Positions 1-5,513 of a DNA stretch of 6,678 bases are shown here, piece by piece. A model generated the notes under the pieces. It saw nothing but the letters and a program-made list of their open reading frames with translations. It did not search any database and was not told the origin of the DNA. The DNA comes from Anaerolineales bacterium UBA6131 (GTDB lineage Bacteria; Chloroflexota; Anaerolineae; UBA2200). The stretch lies in NCBI GenBank assembly GCA_002435875.1, contig DIVN01000082.1, positions 20,981 through 27,658 on the forward strand, given 5' to 3'. The stretch's first letter is position 1; each line of letters starts with the position of its first letter. Both the position numbers and the translations under genes were made by a program.

Positions 1-317
1 AGGTCATTGTGGCGCGCGAGTTCTCGCGGACGACGCGGTTGCTCATTGCGTCGCAGCCAACGCGTGGTCTGGACGTGGGCTCCATCGAGTACATTCATCG
101 GCGCATCATCGAGAGGCGCGACGCTGGCGCCGCGGTTCTCCTGGTGTCGCCTGAGCTCGATGAGATCATGAGCCTGTCAGACCGTATTGCGGTAATGTAC
201 GAAGGACGCATTGTCGCTTGCATGGACGCAACAGACGCGAGCAGGGCAATGCTGGGCCTGCTCATGGCTGGTGTCGTCGAGCCGGTCGTAGCCAATAGCC
301 CTGTGTGTGCAGCCTGA
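1..317 (+). CDS. ABC importer ATPase, C-terminal part (YufO/NupO-like, nucleoside or simple sugar), 5'-truncated
   Basis: Only the last part of the second nucleotide-binding domain is present; the reading frame is open to the window edge, with the first full codon at base 3. The visible protein begins VIVAREF, which in this family directly follows the ABC signature helix. It continues with QPTRGLDVGS, the degenerate Walker B and D-loop of the second ATPase domain, and then VSPELDEIMSLSDRIAVMYEGRI. The usual H-loop histidine is absent (SPEL), as is normal for the second domain of RbsA/YufO-type double ATPases. The protein would energise import through the two permeases just downstream, at the cytoplasmic face of the membrane. 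The Walker A motifs and the first domain lie outside the window. The stop is followed by a 30-base gap to the next gene, so the genes are probably co-transcribed. The family is clear. The substrate (nucleoside is most likely from the YufOPQ resemblance) is inferred. Confidence 0.9.
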   Translation, partial: VIVAREFSRTTRLLIASQPTRGLDVGSIEYIHRRIIERRDAGAAVLLVSPELDEIMSLSDRIAVMYEGRIVACMDATDASRAMLGLLMAGVVEPVVANSPVCAA

Positions 318-332
318 CCAGGCCAGGCGGAC

Positions 333-337
333 GGAGA
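333..337 (+). promoter_or_regulatory. Ribosome binding site for permease 1 (TTG start)
   Basis: GGAGA lies 10 bases before the TTG at 348. The next in-frame start, ATG at 366, has no purine-rich sequence at a proper distance, so this site decides for TTG. Confidence 0.6.
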
Positions 338-347
338 TAGCCTTACT

Positions 348-1634
348 TTGAGCCAATCACGGACCATGCTCGAGCCGGAGCGCACTCGTAAGCCCGTACT
401 CGCGCGCCATTTCTTGGAGAGGGTCTTACAGAGCTCTTTGATGCTGCCCATCCTGGCCGTGTTCACCGCCCTGGTCATTGGGGCATTGTTCATTGCTGCC
501 TCTTCACCTGCTGTGATTGCAGCATGGTTGAACTTCTCCCAAGCCCCACTGCAGGCCTTTTCTGTGACGTGGTCGACCATCCGCAACGGCTATGCAGCCT
601 TGCTTGAAGGGTCCTTCGGCAATCCGCGCAAGATTCTCGAGGCCTTTGTGCAGATGCGCCAAACAGGCGAAGCTCGGGCTCTCCTGGAAGCGCTGCGCCC
701 CTTCTCAGAGAGCCTTGTGATCGCTACACCCTACATCTTTGCGGGGCTGGCAGTGGCTCTCAGTTTCCGTGGCGGGCTGTTCAACATCGGTGTCGAGGGG
801 CAGTTATTCGTAGGTGGCCTGGCTTCTGTGTACGTTGGCTACTCGATGACTGGCCTGCCTGCGTACATCCACCTTCCATTGGCTCTTCTTGCAGGCGTGC
901 TTGCCGGGGCTGTATGGGGAGCCATACCGGGTCTGCTCAAAGCACGTACGGGTGCCCATGAAGTGATCAATACGATCATGATGAACTATATCGCCTTCCG
1001 CCTGACCGACTTTATGCTGCAGGGGCCGATGGCTCGCCCGGACAATCTGCCCATCACCCCAGAGATCAGGCCTAGCGCCTATCTGGTGACGCTGTTCCCT
1101 CGCCCAGTAAGGCTACATGCGGGTTTCTTCCTGTCGCTTCTGATCGCGGTGCTAGTCTATTGGTTCCTATGGAAGACGACGTATGGTTTGGAGATCCGTA
1201 TGGTCGGTGCCAATGCACGGGCTGCGCGCTATGCTGGGGTGCGCATCACACGGATCACCGTGTTGACCATGGCCTTGAGCGGGGCCCTTGCCGGACTGGC
1301 TGGTGCGAACCAGGTTCTTGGGGTCGACCACCGCATGGTCAGGGCCTTCTCTACTGGCTACGGCTTTGACTCTATCGCCTTGGCCTTGCTTGGCAACAGC
1401 CACCCGTTGGGAGTCGTGCTGGCAGCGCTGCTATTTGGCTTCTTGCGTGGAGGCGCTGCTCGCATGCAGTCCGTAGCTGGCGTCCCCGTGGAGATTATCC
1501 GCATTGTCCAGGGCCTGGTGATCATCTTTATCGCGGCACCTGCGATCATCCGCAGTTTGTATCATCTGCAGCCACAGCAGCACATCGGCGCCGAGCTGAC
1601 CCAGGCTGCTTCCGGCGGAGGGCAGCAGGAATGA
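348..1634 (+). CDS. ABC importer permease, BPD_transp_2 family (YufP/NupP-like)
   Basis: This 428-residue integral membrane protein is the first of two pore subunits of a BMP-type nucleoside or simple sugar importer. A cytoplasmic N-terminus rich in charged residues (1-30) is followed by a hydrophobic segment (about 31-60) and a non-membrane stretch (about 61-118). The core membrane domain follows. The hallmark FNIGVEGQ is at 145-152, HEVINTIMMNYI at 204-215, and a late SGALAGLAGA segment is shared with the next gene product. Long N-terminal regions of this kind are usual for the YufP branch, compared with the shorter RbsC branch. The start is TTG, supported by GGAGA 10 bases upstream; an internal ATG at codon 7 is the alternative. 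The gene follows the ATPase gene by 30 bases and its TGA overlaps the ATG of the next permease by four bases, which suggests translational coupling. Family assignment is strong; substrate is inferred. Confidence 0.95.
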   Translation: MSQSRTMLEPERTRKPVLARHFLERVLQSSLMLPILAVFTALVIGALFIAASSPAVIAAWLNFSQAPLQAFSVTWSTIRNGYAALLEGSFGNPRKILEAFVQMRQTGEARALLEALRPFSESLVIATPYIFAGLAVALSFRGGLFNIGVEGQLFVGGLASVYVGYSMTGLPAYIHLPLALLAGVLAGAVWGAIPGLLKARTGAHEVINTIMMNYIAFRLTDFMLQGPMARPDNLPITPEIRPSAYLVTLFPRPVRLHAGFFLSLLIAVLVYWFLWKTTYGLEIRMVGANARAARYAGVRITRITVLTMALSGALAGLAGANQVLGVDHRMVRAFSTGYGFDSIALALLGNSHPLGVVLAALLFGFLRGGAARMQSVAGVPVEIIRIVQGLVIIFIAAPAIIRSLYHLQPQQHIGAELTQAASGGGQQE

Positions 1635-2890
1635 CGATTCAATCAGCCAAGGGTGGCCGGCGGGGGCGCAAAGAACTGGCCATGGGCCTGCTGTGCCTGA
1701 CCCTGGCGGCTCTGATCGTCCTGGCCTTGCGTCCCGGTACTGACGGGCAGCTATCGACCTTCAGCCTTACCAGCTATCGCGGGGGCATGACCATTAAGGC
1801 TCCCGATATGGTGATGCAGACGTCGTCTGCGCTACTCTTACTCGCTGCACTGGCGGCCTTGATCGGCACATGGCAGCTTCTGCGTGGCACGGCGCGTATA
1901 GCCACCTTACTCGCCGCCGTTTCCGCAATTGGGATCAGCGCTTTTCTCATCTGGGCCACCCGTGGCAAGTCATTGAACCTGACGGGCATGCTGGTGAGCA
2001 GTATCGTCAGAGCCACGCCCATCGCGTTGGCGGCGCTGAGCGGCATTTACAGCGAGCGCTCCGGCGTGGTAAACATTGGCATCGAGGGTATGATGCTCAC
2101 GGGTGCTTTCCTCGCCGCCGTTGTGGCCAGTATAACCCGCAACATGCTGGCCGGCGTCCTGGGGGGGATAGCCGGCGGGCTAGCGCTTGCTGTGTTGCAC
2201 GGCATCCTTTCGATCCGGTTCAAGGTCGAGCAGGTAATCAGTGGAACGGGCATCATTATCCTGGCGCTCGGGCTCACCAGTTACCTGCAGCGCGCGGTGC
2301 TCAACCTGCGACCTGAGCTTAACCAACCAGGGCCAGCCATGCCCGCTGTTGCTATCCCATTCCTGGGCAAGATCCCGGTTCTTGGGCCCATCGTATTCAA
2401 TCAAAGCCCTATTGTGTATGCGCTGATCGGGCTCATATTTGTCACGCACATCGTTCTCTATCAGACGCGCTGGGGCCTGCGCCTGCGTGCTGTCGGGGAG
2501 CACCCGCGAGCAGCCGATACTCTGGGCATCGACGTGTTTCGCACGCGCTATGCGTGCGTGCTGATCAGTGGAGCGATTGCTGGTCTGGCTGGTGCGTACA
2601 TGAGCATAGGATCGGCAGGCCGGTTCAATGAAGGCATGACCGCTGGAAAGGGTTTCTTAGGGTTGGCGGCCATGATCTTTGGCAACTGGAACCCGGCCGG
2701 ATCGTTCCTGGGGGCGCTCATCTTTGGCTTCTTTGATTCCTGGCAAGAGAAACTGGCCATTCTCCAGGTTGGCATTCCCTCGGACCTGTTGGGAATGACA
2801 CCATATATTGCCACAATGCTTGTGCTGGCAGGTGTGGTGGGGCGTGCCCGTGGACCTGCCGCCAGCGGCCAGCCGTATGACAAGCTCTAG
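1631..2890 (+). CDS. ABC importer permease, BPD_transp_2 family (YufQ/NupQ-like)
   Basis: This 419-residue membrane protein should pair with the preceding permease to form the pore. Several hydrophobic helices are visible, starting at about residues 17-33. The family hallmark SGVVNIGIEGMML is at 144-156, followed by a Gly/Ala-rich helix and EQVISGTGIIILALGLT from 200. The end carries GFFDSWQ and a final helix. The order ATPase-YufP-YufQ and the GIEGMM form of the motif (GVEGQ in the partner) identify it as the second permease. The ATG start overlaps the upstream stop (ATGA), and GGAGG at 1617-1621 lies nine bases before it. At about 420 residues it is longer than YufQ-type proteins usually are (a little over 300); the extra length is N-terminal, with two or three added hydrophobic segments ahead of the conserved core. 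It ends the first transporter unit; 132 bases without a gene follow. Confidence 0.94.
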   Translation: MTIQSAKGGRRGRKELAMGLLCLTLAALIVLALRPGTDGQLSTFSLTSYRGGMTIKAPDMVMQTSSALLLLAALAALIGTWQLLRGTARIATLLAAVSAIGISAFLIWATRGKSLNLTGMLVSSIVRATPIALAALSGIYSERSGVVNIGIEGMMLTGAFLAAVVASITRNMLAGVLGGIAGGLALAVLHGILSIRFKVEQVISGTGIIILALGLTSYLQRAVLNLRPELNQPGPAMPAVAIPFLGKIPVLGPIVFNQSPIVYALIGLIFVTHIVLYQTRWGLRLRAVGEHPRAADTLGIDVFRTRYACVLISGAIAGLAGAYMSIGSAGRFNEGMTAGKGFLGLAAMIFGNWNPAGSFLGALIFGFFDSWQEKLAILQVGIPSDLLGMTPYIATMLVLAGVVGRARGPAASGQPYDKL

Positions 2891-3022
2891 CCCGCCACCT
2901 CTCCCACCTAGTCATCGCTGACTCCACACCGCCCATCGTTGCGCCGCTGCAATGGTTGCCTCGTCCATTCAAGCCCTTGGCGTATTGTTGGCCAAGTACC
3001 AGAATTGTGAGGAAATGCCAAT
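2891..3022 (+). other. Intergenic spacer between the two transporter units
   Basis: The 132-base gap holds no ORF of its own and no convincing terminator, since no strong stem followed by a T run is seen. A perfect 6-bp inverted repeat, CTTGGC/GCCAAG (2976-2981 and 2991-2996, nine-base loop), lies 12 bases before the ribosome binding site of the next gene. A weaker imperfect stem is possible around 2933-2955. No promoter with good -35 and -10 elements at a workable distance was found, so it is unclear whether the second unit has its own transcript. Confidence 0.5.
3009..3013 (+). promoter_or_regulatory. Ribosome binding site for amino acid permease
   Basis: GAGGA ends nine bases before the ATG at 3023 and fixes this start. 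Confidence 0.6.
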
Positions 3023-3874
3023 ATGGAACCGTCCCTAGCCAGTCGCAAGAAAAGCATCGCTGGCCCCTCGCAGGAGGCCCAGACGCCAGCGTTGACAGAT
3101 GGAGTCGATCGGTGGTGGCTTCTACTGCTAGCCGTTGTTGTAGTGACCTGGTTGTTGGTGCGCACCCGACCCGATCCCTATCTGCGCATATTCACCTTCC
3201 TTCTGGATGGCGTTCGTGTGACTCTTGGTATCACCGTGGCATCCTTCGTGTTCATCATGATTGCCGGGTTATTGGGAGGGCTCGGCCGTATCTCCAAGAA
3301 TCCCCTCGTCAATGGGGCTGCTTCGATCTATGTCGAGCTGATTCGTGGCATCCCGTTGTTGGTGCAGCTGATGTTCATCTACTATGCCTCGCCGATCGTG
3401 CTGCGAGGCCTTGGCCAAAGGTTGATCGGGGTATTGCCCAGCGTTGCTCAATGGCTGATCAGTGTCAAGATCAACCCATTTGCGGCTGCGGTGGGCGGAC
3501 TGACCATCTGCTATGGTGCCTACATGTCCGAGATCGTGCGCGCAGGGATCGAATCCATCTCCAAAGGACAGTCTGAAGCTGCTCGTTCGCTGGGCATGAG
3601 CTACTTCCAGGCCATGCGCCACGTGATTCTGCCTCAGGCTGTGCGTGTCATCCTTCCACCTGTCGGCAACGAGTTCGTCGCTCTGCTCAAGGACTCGTCG
3701 TTGGTTTCGGTTGTGGCTGTTGCGGACATGACCAGACGTGGGAGGGAGTTCATGGCTTCCACTTTCCTGGCCTTGGAGACCTGGCTCATGGTAGCCTTAC
3801 TCTACCTGGTCATGACCCTATTCTTCGCCCGCGTTGTGGCTTACATAGAAAGGAAGATGCAGTTTGTCCGATAG
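3023..3874 (+). CDS. Polar amino acid ABC transporter permease (HisM/GlnP family)
   Basis: This 283-residue inner-membrane permease of the polar amino acid uptake family likely forms a homodimeric pore driven by the ATPase encoded next. A hydrophilic N-terminus (1-30) precedes a hydrophobic helix WWLLLLAVVVVTWLL (31-45). The family segment VELIRGIPLLVQ begins at 104. The cytoplasmic EAA loop, which docks on the ATPase, is intact: EAARSLG at 185-191, then VILP at 201-204. After it comes GNEFVALLKDSSLVSVVAV, typical of this family. The protein is longer than common GlnP proteins (about 215-230 residues) because of the N-terminal region with its extra helix and a stretch of roughly 20-25 residues after FIYYASP. 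The ATG has GAGGA nine bases upstream. The 3' end overlaps the ATPase gene by 11 bases. The exact amino acid cannot be read from the sequence. No solute-binding protein gene is adjacent. Confidence 0.93.
   Translation: MEPSLASRKKSIAGPSQEAQTPALTDGVDRWWLLLLAVVVVTWLLVRTRPDPYLRIFTFLLDGVRVTLGITVASFVFIMIAGLLGGLGRISKNPLVNGAASIYVELIRGIPLLVQLMFIYYASPIVLRGLGQRLIGVLPSVAQWLISVKINPFAAAVGGLTICYGAYMSEIVRAGIESISKGQSEAARSLGMSYFQAMRHVILPQAVRVILPPVGNEFVALLKDSSLVSVVAVADMTRRGREFMASTFLALETWLMVALLYLVMTLFFARVVAYIERKMQFVR
3850..3856 (+). promoter_or_regulatory. Ribosome binding site for amino acid ATPase (TTG start)
   Basis: AAGGAAG lies inside the 3' end of the permease gene and ends seven bases before TTG 3864. 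No ATG or GTG in the same frame is near, and homology begins at the fifth codon, so TTG is the best start. Confidence 0.6.
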
Positions 3875-4601
3875 CATTATCCAGATAGAGAATGTAAGCA
3901 AACGGTTTGGACACGTTGTCGCGCTGGACAACGTCAGCATGAATGTGCGCAAGGGCGAGGTCGTGGTCATCATCGGCCCAAGCGGCTCGGGCAAGTCCAC
4001 TCTGCTGCGCTGCATCAACCATCTCGAGTCTGTGGACTCCGGGCGCATCGTCGTGGACGGCATACCACTGACCGAGGCGAAGAATATCGATAAGGTCCGT
4101 GCAGAGGTCGGAATGGTCTTCCAGCTGTTCAACCTGTTTCCGCACCTTACAGCGTTGCAGAACATCACTCTGGCCCAGCGGGTCGTGCGCAAGAGGCCGG
4201 AGAAGCAAGCTGTAGAGCTCGCCCACGAGCTGTTGGGCAAAGTGGGTATCCCGGAGAAAGCGAATGCGTATCCCGCTCAGTTGTCTGGAGGACAGCAGCA
4301 AAGGGTGGCCATTGCCAGAGCATTGGCCATGCAGCCCAAGATCATGCTCTTTGACGAGCCCACTTCAGCCCTGGACCCCGAGATGATCACCGAAGTACTC
4401 GACGTGATGCTCGACCTGGCTCGCGAGGGCATGACCATGGTCGTGGTATCTCACGAAATGGGCTTTGTTCGCGCCGCCGCCACCCGCATCTTCTTCATGT
4501 GCGATGCACACATCGTGGAAGAAACTACGCCAGATGGCCTGTCGCTGGCCACCTGCAAGGAAGAGCGTACGCGGCAGTTCCTGAGCAAGATCCTCAGCTA
4601 A
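3864..4601 (+). CDS. Polar amino acid ABC transporter ATP-binding protein (GlnQ/HisP family)
   Basis: This 245-residue cytoplasmic ATPase is the usual length for GlnQ/HisP. All catalytic motifs are present: Walker A GPSGSGKST (38-46), Q-loop Q87 in GMVFQLFNLFPHLT, signature LSGGQ (140-144), Walker B IMLFDE (160-165), D-loop SALD (168-171) and H-loop H197 in VVSHEMGF. The FNLFPH segment and HEMGF are typical of polar amino acid importers. One small departure is Leu88, where Gln or Asn usually follows the Q-loop glutamine. The C-terminal part (FFMCDAHIVEETTPDGL) is slightly off the common family consensus but complete. The gene overlaps the permease by 11 bases, so translation is probably coupled. 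Its TAA overlaps the stop codon of the convergent plsY gene. Confidence 0.95.
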   Translation: MSDSIIQIENVSKRFGHVVALDNVSMNVRKGEVVVIIGPSGSGKSTLLRCINHLESVDSGRIVVDGIPLTEAKNIDKVRAEVGMVFQLFNLFPHLTALQNITLAQRVVRKRPEKQAVELAHELLGKVGIPEKANAYPAQLSGGQQQRVAIARALAMQPKIMLFDEPTSALDPEMITEVLDVMLDLAREGMTMVVVSHEMGFVRAAATRIFFMCDAHIVEETTPDGLSLATCKEERTRQFLSKILS

Positions 4602-5206
4602 TAGTTCGGCACGACTCGTTCCGTACCATCGCGCAGACGCCGGATGTTAGGCCGTAGCTCAAACAGGATCAACGCGGAGGCCAGAACGCCGTAGAGCACG
4701 TAAATGGCGGGCGAAAGGGATAGCAGAAACGACGCTAGCAGGGCCAGGGCCATGGTGGCGGCCGCTACGAGAGAAGTGACCGAGGCGATTCTGTAGACTC
4801 GTGCCGACACGAAAGCGCTGAGCGCCATCAGCGGTACCACATGTGGAGCGATGGCCATCACCACTCCCGCATTGGTCATCGATCCCGCACCCCCAGCAAA
4901 GCCCAAGAAGACCGACCGGTTGTGGCCCAAGATCGCAGCCAGGCCTGCGATGACTACCGCCAGCTCCGTGCCCAACCACATGCGAGCCAAGAGCGCGGCC
5001 AAGAAGCCTTTGGCGAAATCTCCGATCACCGTCACCACAGCAGGACCTTTCCCGGCTGAGCGCAGGATATTGGTGCCACCCGTGCGGCCGCTGCCATGCT
5101 GCCGTGGGTCAACCCCTTTCAAGAAACGCGCTGCTAGGTACCCTGTTGGGAAGGATCCCAGCAGGTACCCCAGAATTGCGACCCCCAAGTAACGAACCAA
5201 CTCCAT
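4598..5206 (-). CDS. plsY: Glycerol-3-phosphate acyltransferase PlsY, divergent active-site motifs
   Basis: PlsY transfers an acyl group from acyl phosphate to sn-glycerol 3-phosphate, giving lysophosphatidic acid at the start of phospholipid synthesis; it is a polytopic membrane enzyme. The 202-residue length and hydrophobic profile fit. Visible family blocks are GYLLGSFPTGYL (13-24), HGSGRTGGTN (37-46; usually GSGNxGATN), GDFAKG (62-67), GHNRSVFLGF (94-103) and the C-terminal RPNIRRLRDGTE (185-196). The second motif, normally FKGGKG, reads FAGGAG (103-108), so both lysines are alanine. This motif binds glycerol 3-phosphate in characterised PlsY proteins. The protein may therefore be a divergent subfamily with changed substrate or low activity; being a second, non-essential copy is possible. 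The ATG start has AGGAGG 11 bases upstream. It is transcribed divergently from kamA and converges on the amino acid ATPase gene. Confidence 0.85.
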   Translation of the reverse strand: MELVRYLGVAILGYLLGSFPTGYLAARFLKGVDPRQHGSGRTGGTNILRSAGKGPAVVTVIGDFAKGFLAALLARMWLGTELAVVIAGLAAILGHNRSVFLGFAGGAGSMTNAGVVMAIAPHVVPLMALSAFVSARVYRIASVTSLVAAATMALALLASFLLSLSPAIYVLYGVLASALILFELRPNIRRLRDGTERVVPNY

Positions 5207-5217
5207 CGTACCGACGA

Positions 5218-5223
5218 CCTCCT
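5218..5223 (-). promoter_or_regulatory. Ribosome binding site for plsY
   Basis: On the minus strand this reads AGGAGG, a full Shine-Dalgarno core, 11 bases before the ATG whose first base is 5206. It supports the chosen start. Confidence 0.65.
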
Positions 5224-5306
5224 ATCCAACTGCTTGTCCACATTCAACACCTACGCGCCTCTTGGGTTGCGGGCCACATCACTGCAAGGAAGACCCGAGT
5301 GAGGCG

Positions 5307-5320
5307 CATGCAACTGCATG
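5307..5320. repeat. Perfect inverted repeat CATGCA-AC-TGCATG
   Basis: Two 6-bp arms separated by two bases make a 14-base symmetric site, a size and form usual for a dimeric regulator. It overlaps the possible -10 element of the plsY promoter. The regulator is unknown. Confidence 0.55.
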
Positions 5321-5346
5321 ATACAGACGCTATTGCATATGCACAA
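5318..5346 (-). promoter_or_regulatory. Possible plsY promoter
   Basis: On the minus strand TTGTGC (5346 to 5341) and TATCAT (5323 to 5318) are 17 bases apart. They match the housekeeping consensus in three and five of six positions respectively. The predicted start would give a leader of roughly 100 bases. The two palindromes overlap both elements, which would suit repression. Match quality is modest. Confidence 0.25.
5334..5343. repeat. Perfect 10-bp palindrome TGCATATGCA
   Basis: It is self-complementary over ten bases and lies 13 bases beyond the other TGCA palindrome. It shares the half-site TGCAT with it, so the two may be related binding sites. It overlaps the possible -35 element of plsY. 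Confidence 0.5.
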
Positions 5347-5396
5347 CTGGGACTCAGGCCGCTCCACACCAAAACTTAACCAAATTCGAACTTCTG

Positions 5397-5413
5397 TTGC
5401 ACCGGTTTTGCAC
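5397..5413 (+). repeat. Direct repeat TTGCAC x2, 11-base period
   Basis: TTGCAC occurs at 5397-5402 and 5408-5413. The period is close to one helical turn, so both copies face the same side of DNA. They lie about 100-115 bases before the kamA start codon and could be an activator site. Either copy also resembles a weak -35 element. Confidence 0.4.
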
Positions 5414-5420
5414 GATCTCT

Positions 5421-5446
5421 GGGTCAAGTCGTAGTAGAATTGACCC
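5421..5446. repeat. Inverted repeat GGGTCAA-N12-TTGACCC upstream of kamA
   Basis: Seven-base perfect arms (5421-5427 and 5440-5446) surround a 12-base spacer. The spacer and second arm include TAGAAT (5435-5440), a fair -10 element. The repeat may be an operator over the kamA promoter, or a leader RNA hairpin if transcription starts further upstream. No T run follows, so it is not an intrinsic terminator. Confidence 0.45.
5435..5440 (+). promoter_or_regulatory. Possible -10 element for kamA
   Basis: TAGAAT matches TATAAT in five of six positions and lies 73 bases before the kamA ATG. The nearest -35-like hexamer, TTGCAC at 5408-5413, is 21 bases away, too far for a normal promoter. An activator-dependent promoter is conceivable. 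This is weak evidence. Confidence 0.22.
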
Positions 5447-5498
5447 TCGGAAATGGGAACCAACTTGGTCCTGTCGGGTTCAAGAACAACAGAGGTTT

Positions 5499-5504
5499 GG
5501 GGAG
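5499..5504 (+). promoter_or_regulatory. Ribosome binding site for kamA
   Basis: GGGGAG ends nine bases before ATG 5514. The internal ATG at 5613, where homology to known enzymes roughly begins, has no such sequence, so the longer protein is favoured. Confidence 0.55.
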
Positions 5505-5513
5505 AGTAAGCCA

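Larger units (their letters stand above)
5207..5513. other. Divergent plsY-kamA intergenic region with clustered repeats
   Basis: This 307-base region separates the divergent starts and holds no convincing gene. TGCA occurs seven times between 5283 and 5412 (starts at 5283, 5309, 5315, 5334, 5340, 5398, 5409), about one per 19 bases against one per 256 expected at random. Some of these form perfect palindromes, described separately. Between 5350 and 5395 the sequence is more AT-rich and shows nothing clear. Both genes must be expressed from promoters in or near this region, so binding sites for one or more regulators are likely, but none matches an operator I can name. Confidence 0.6.

Noticed and set aside
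120..220. Loss of H-loop histidine and Walker B acid in the first ATPase as a sign of a broken gene
   Set aside because: The second domain of RbsA/YufO-type double ATPases is normally degenerate at these sites, so this is the family's normal state.
1290..2610. Near-repeat around GGCTGGTGCG in both NupP- and NupQ-like genes
   Set aside because: It encodes the shared AGLAGA helix of two homologous permeases; it reflects old gene duplication, not a DNA repeat.
2977..3005. Promoter-like TTGGCG-N17-CAGAAT before the amino acid permease
   Set aside because: Transcription would start within the ribosome binding site at 3009-3013, leaving no usable leader; matches are only four of six in each box.
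2956..3576. Open frame of 206 codons on the plus strand overlapping the amino acid permease gene
   Set aside because: It is out of frame with the conserved permease, Cys/Trp/His-rich in composition and has no family signature.
4851..5192. Open frame of 113 codons antisense to plsY
   Set aside because: Low-complexity Pro/Ala/Lys-rich product mirrored from the plsY coding sequence; plsY has the family motifs.
5440..5445. TTGACC as a -35 element for kamA
   Set aside because: No -10-like hexamer lies 16-19 bases downstream. The sequence is better explained as an arm of the inverted repeat.
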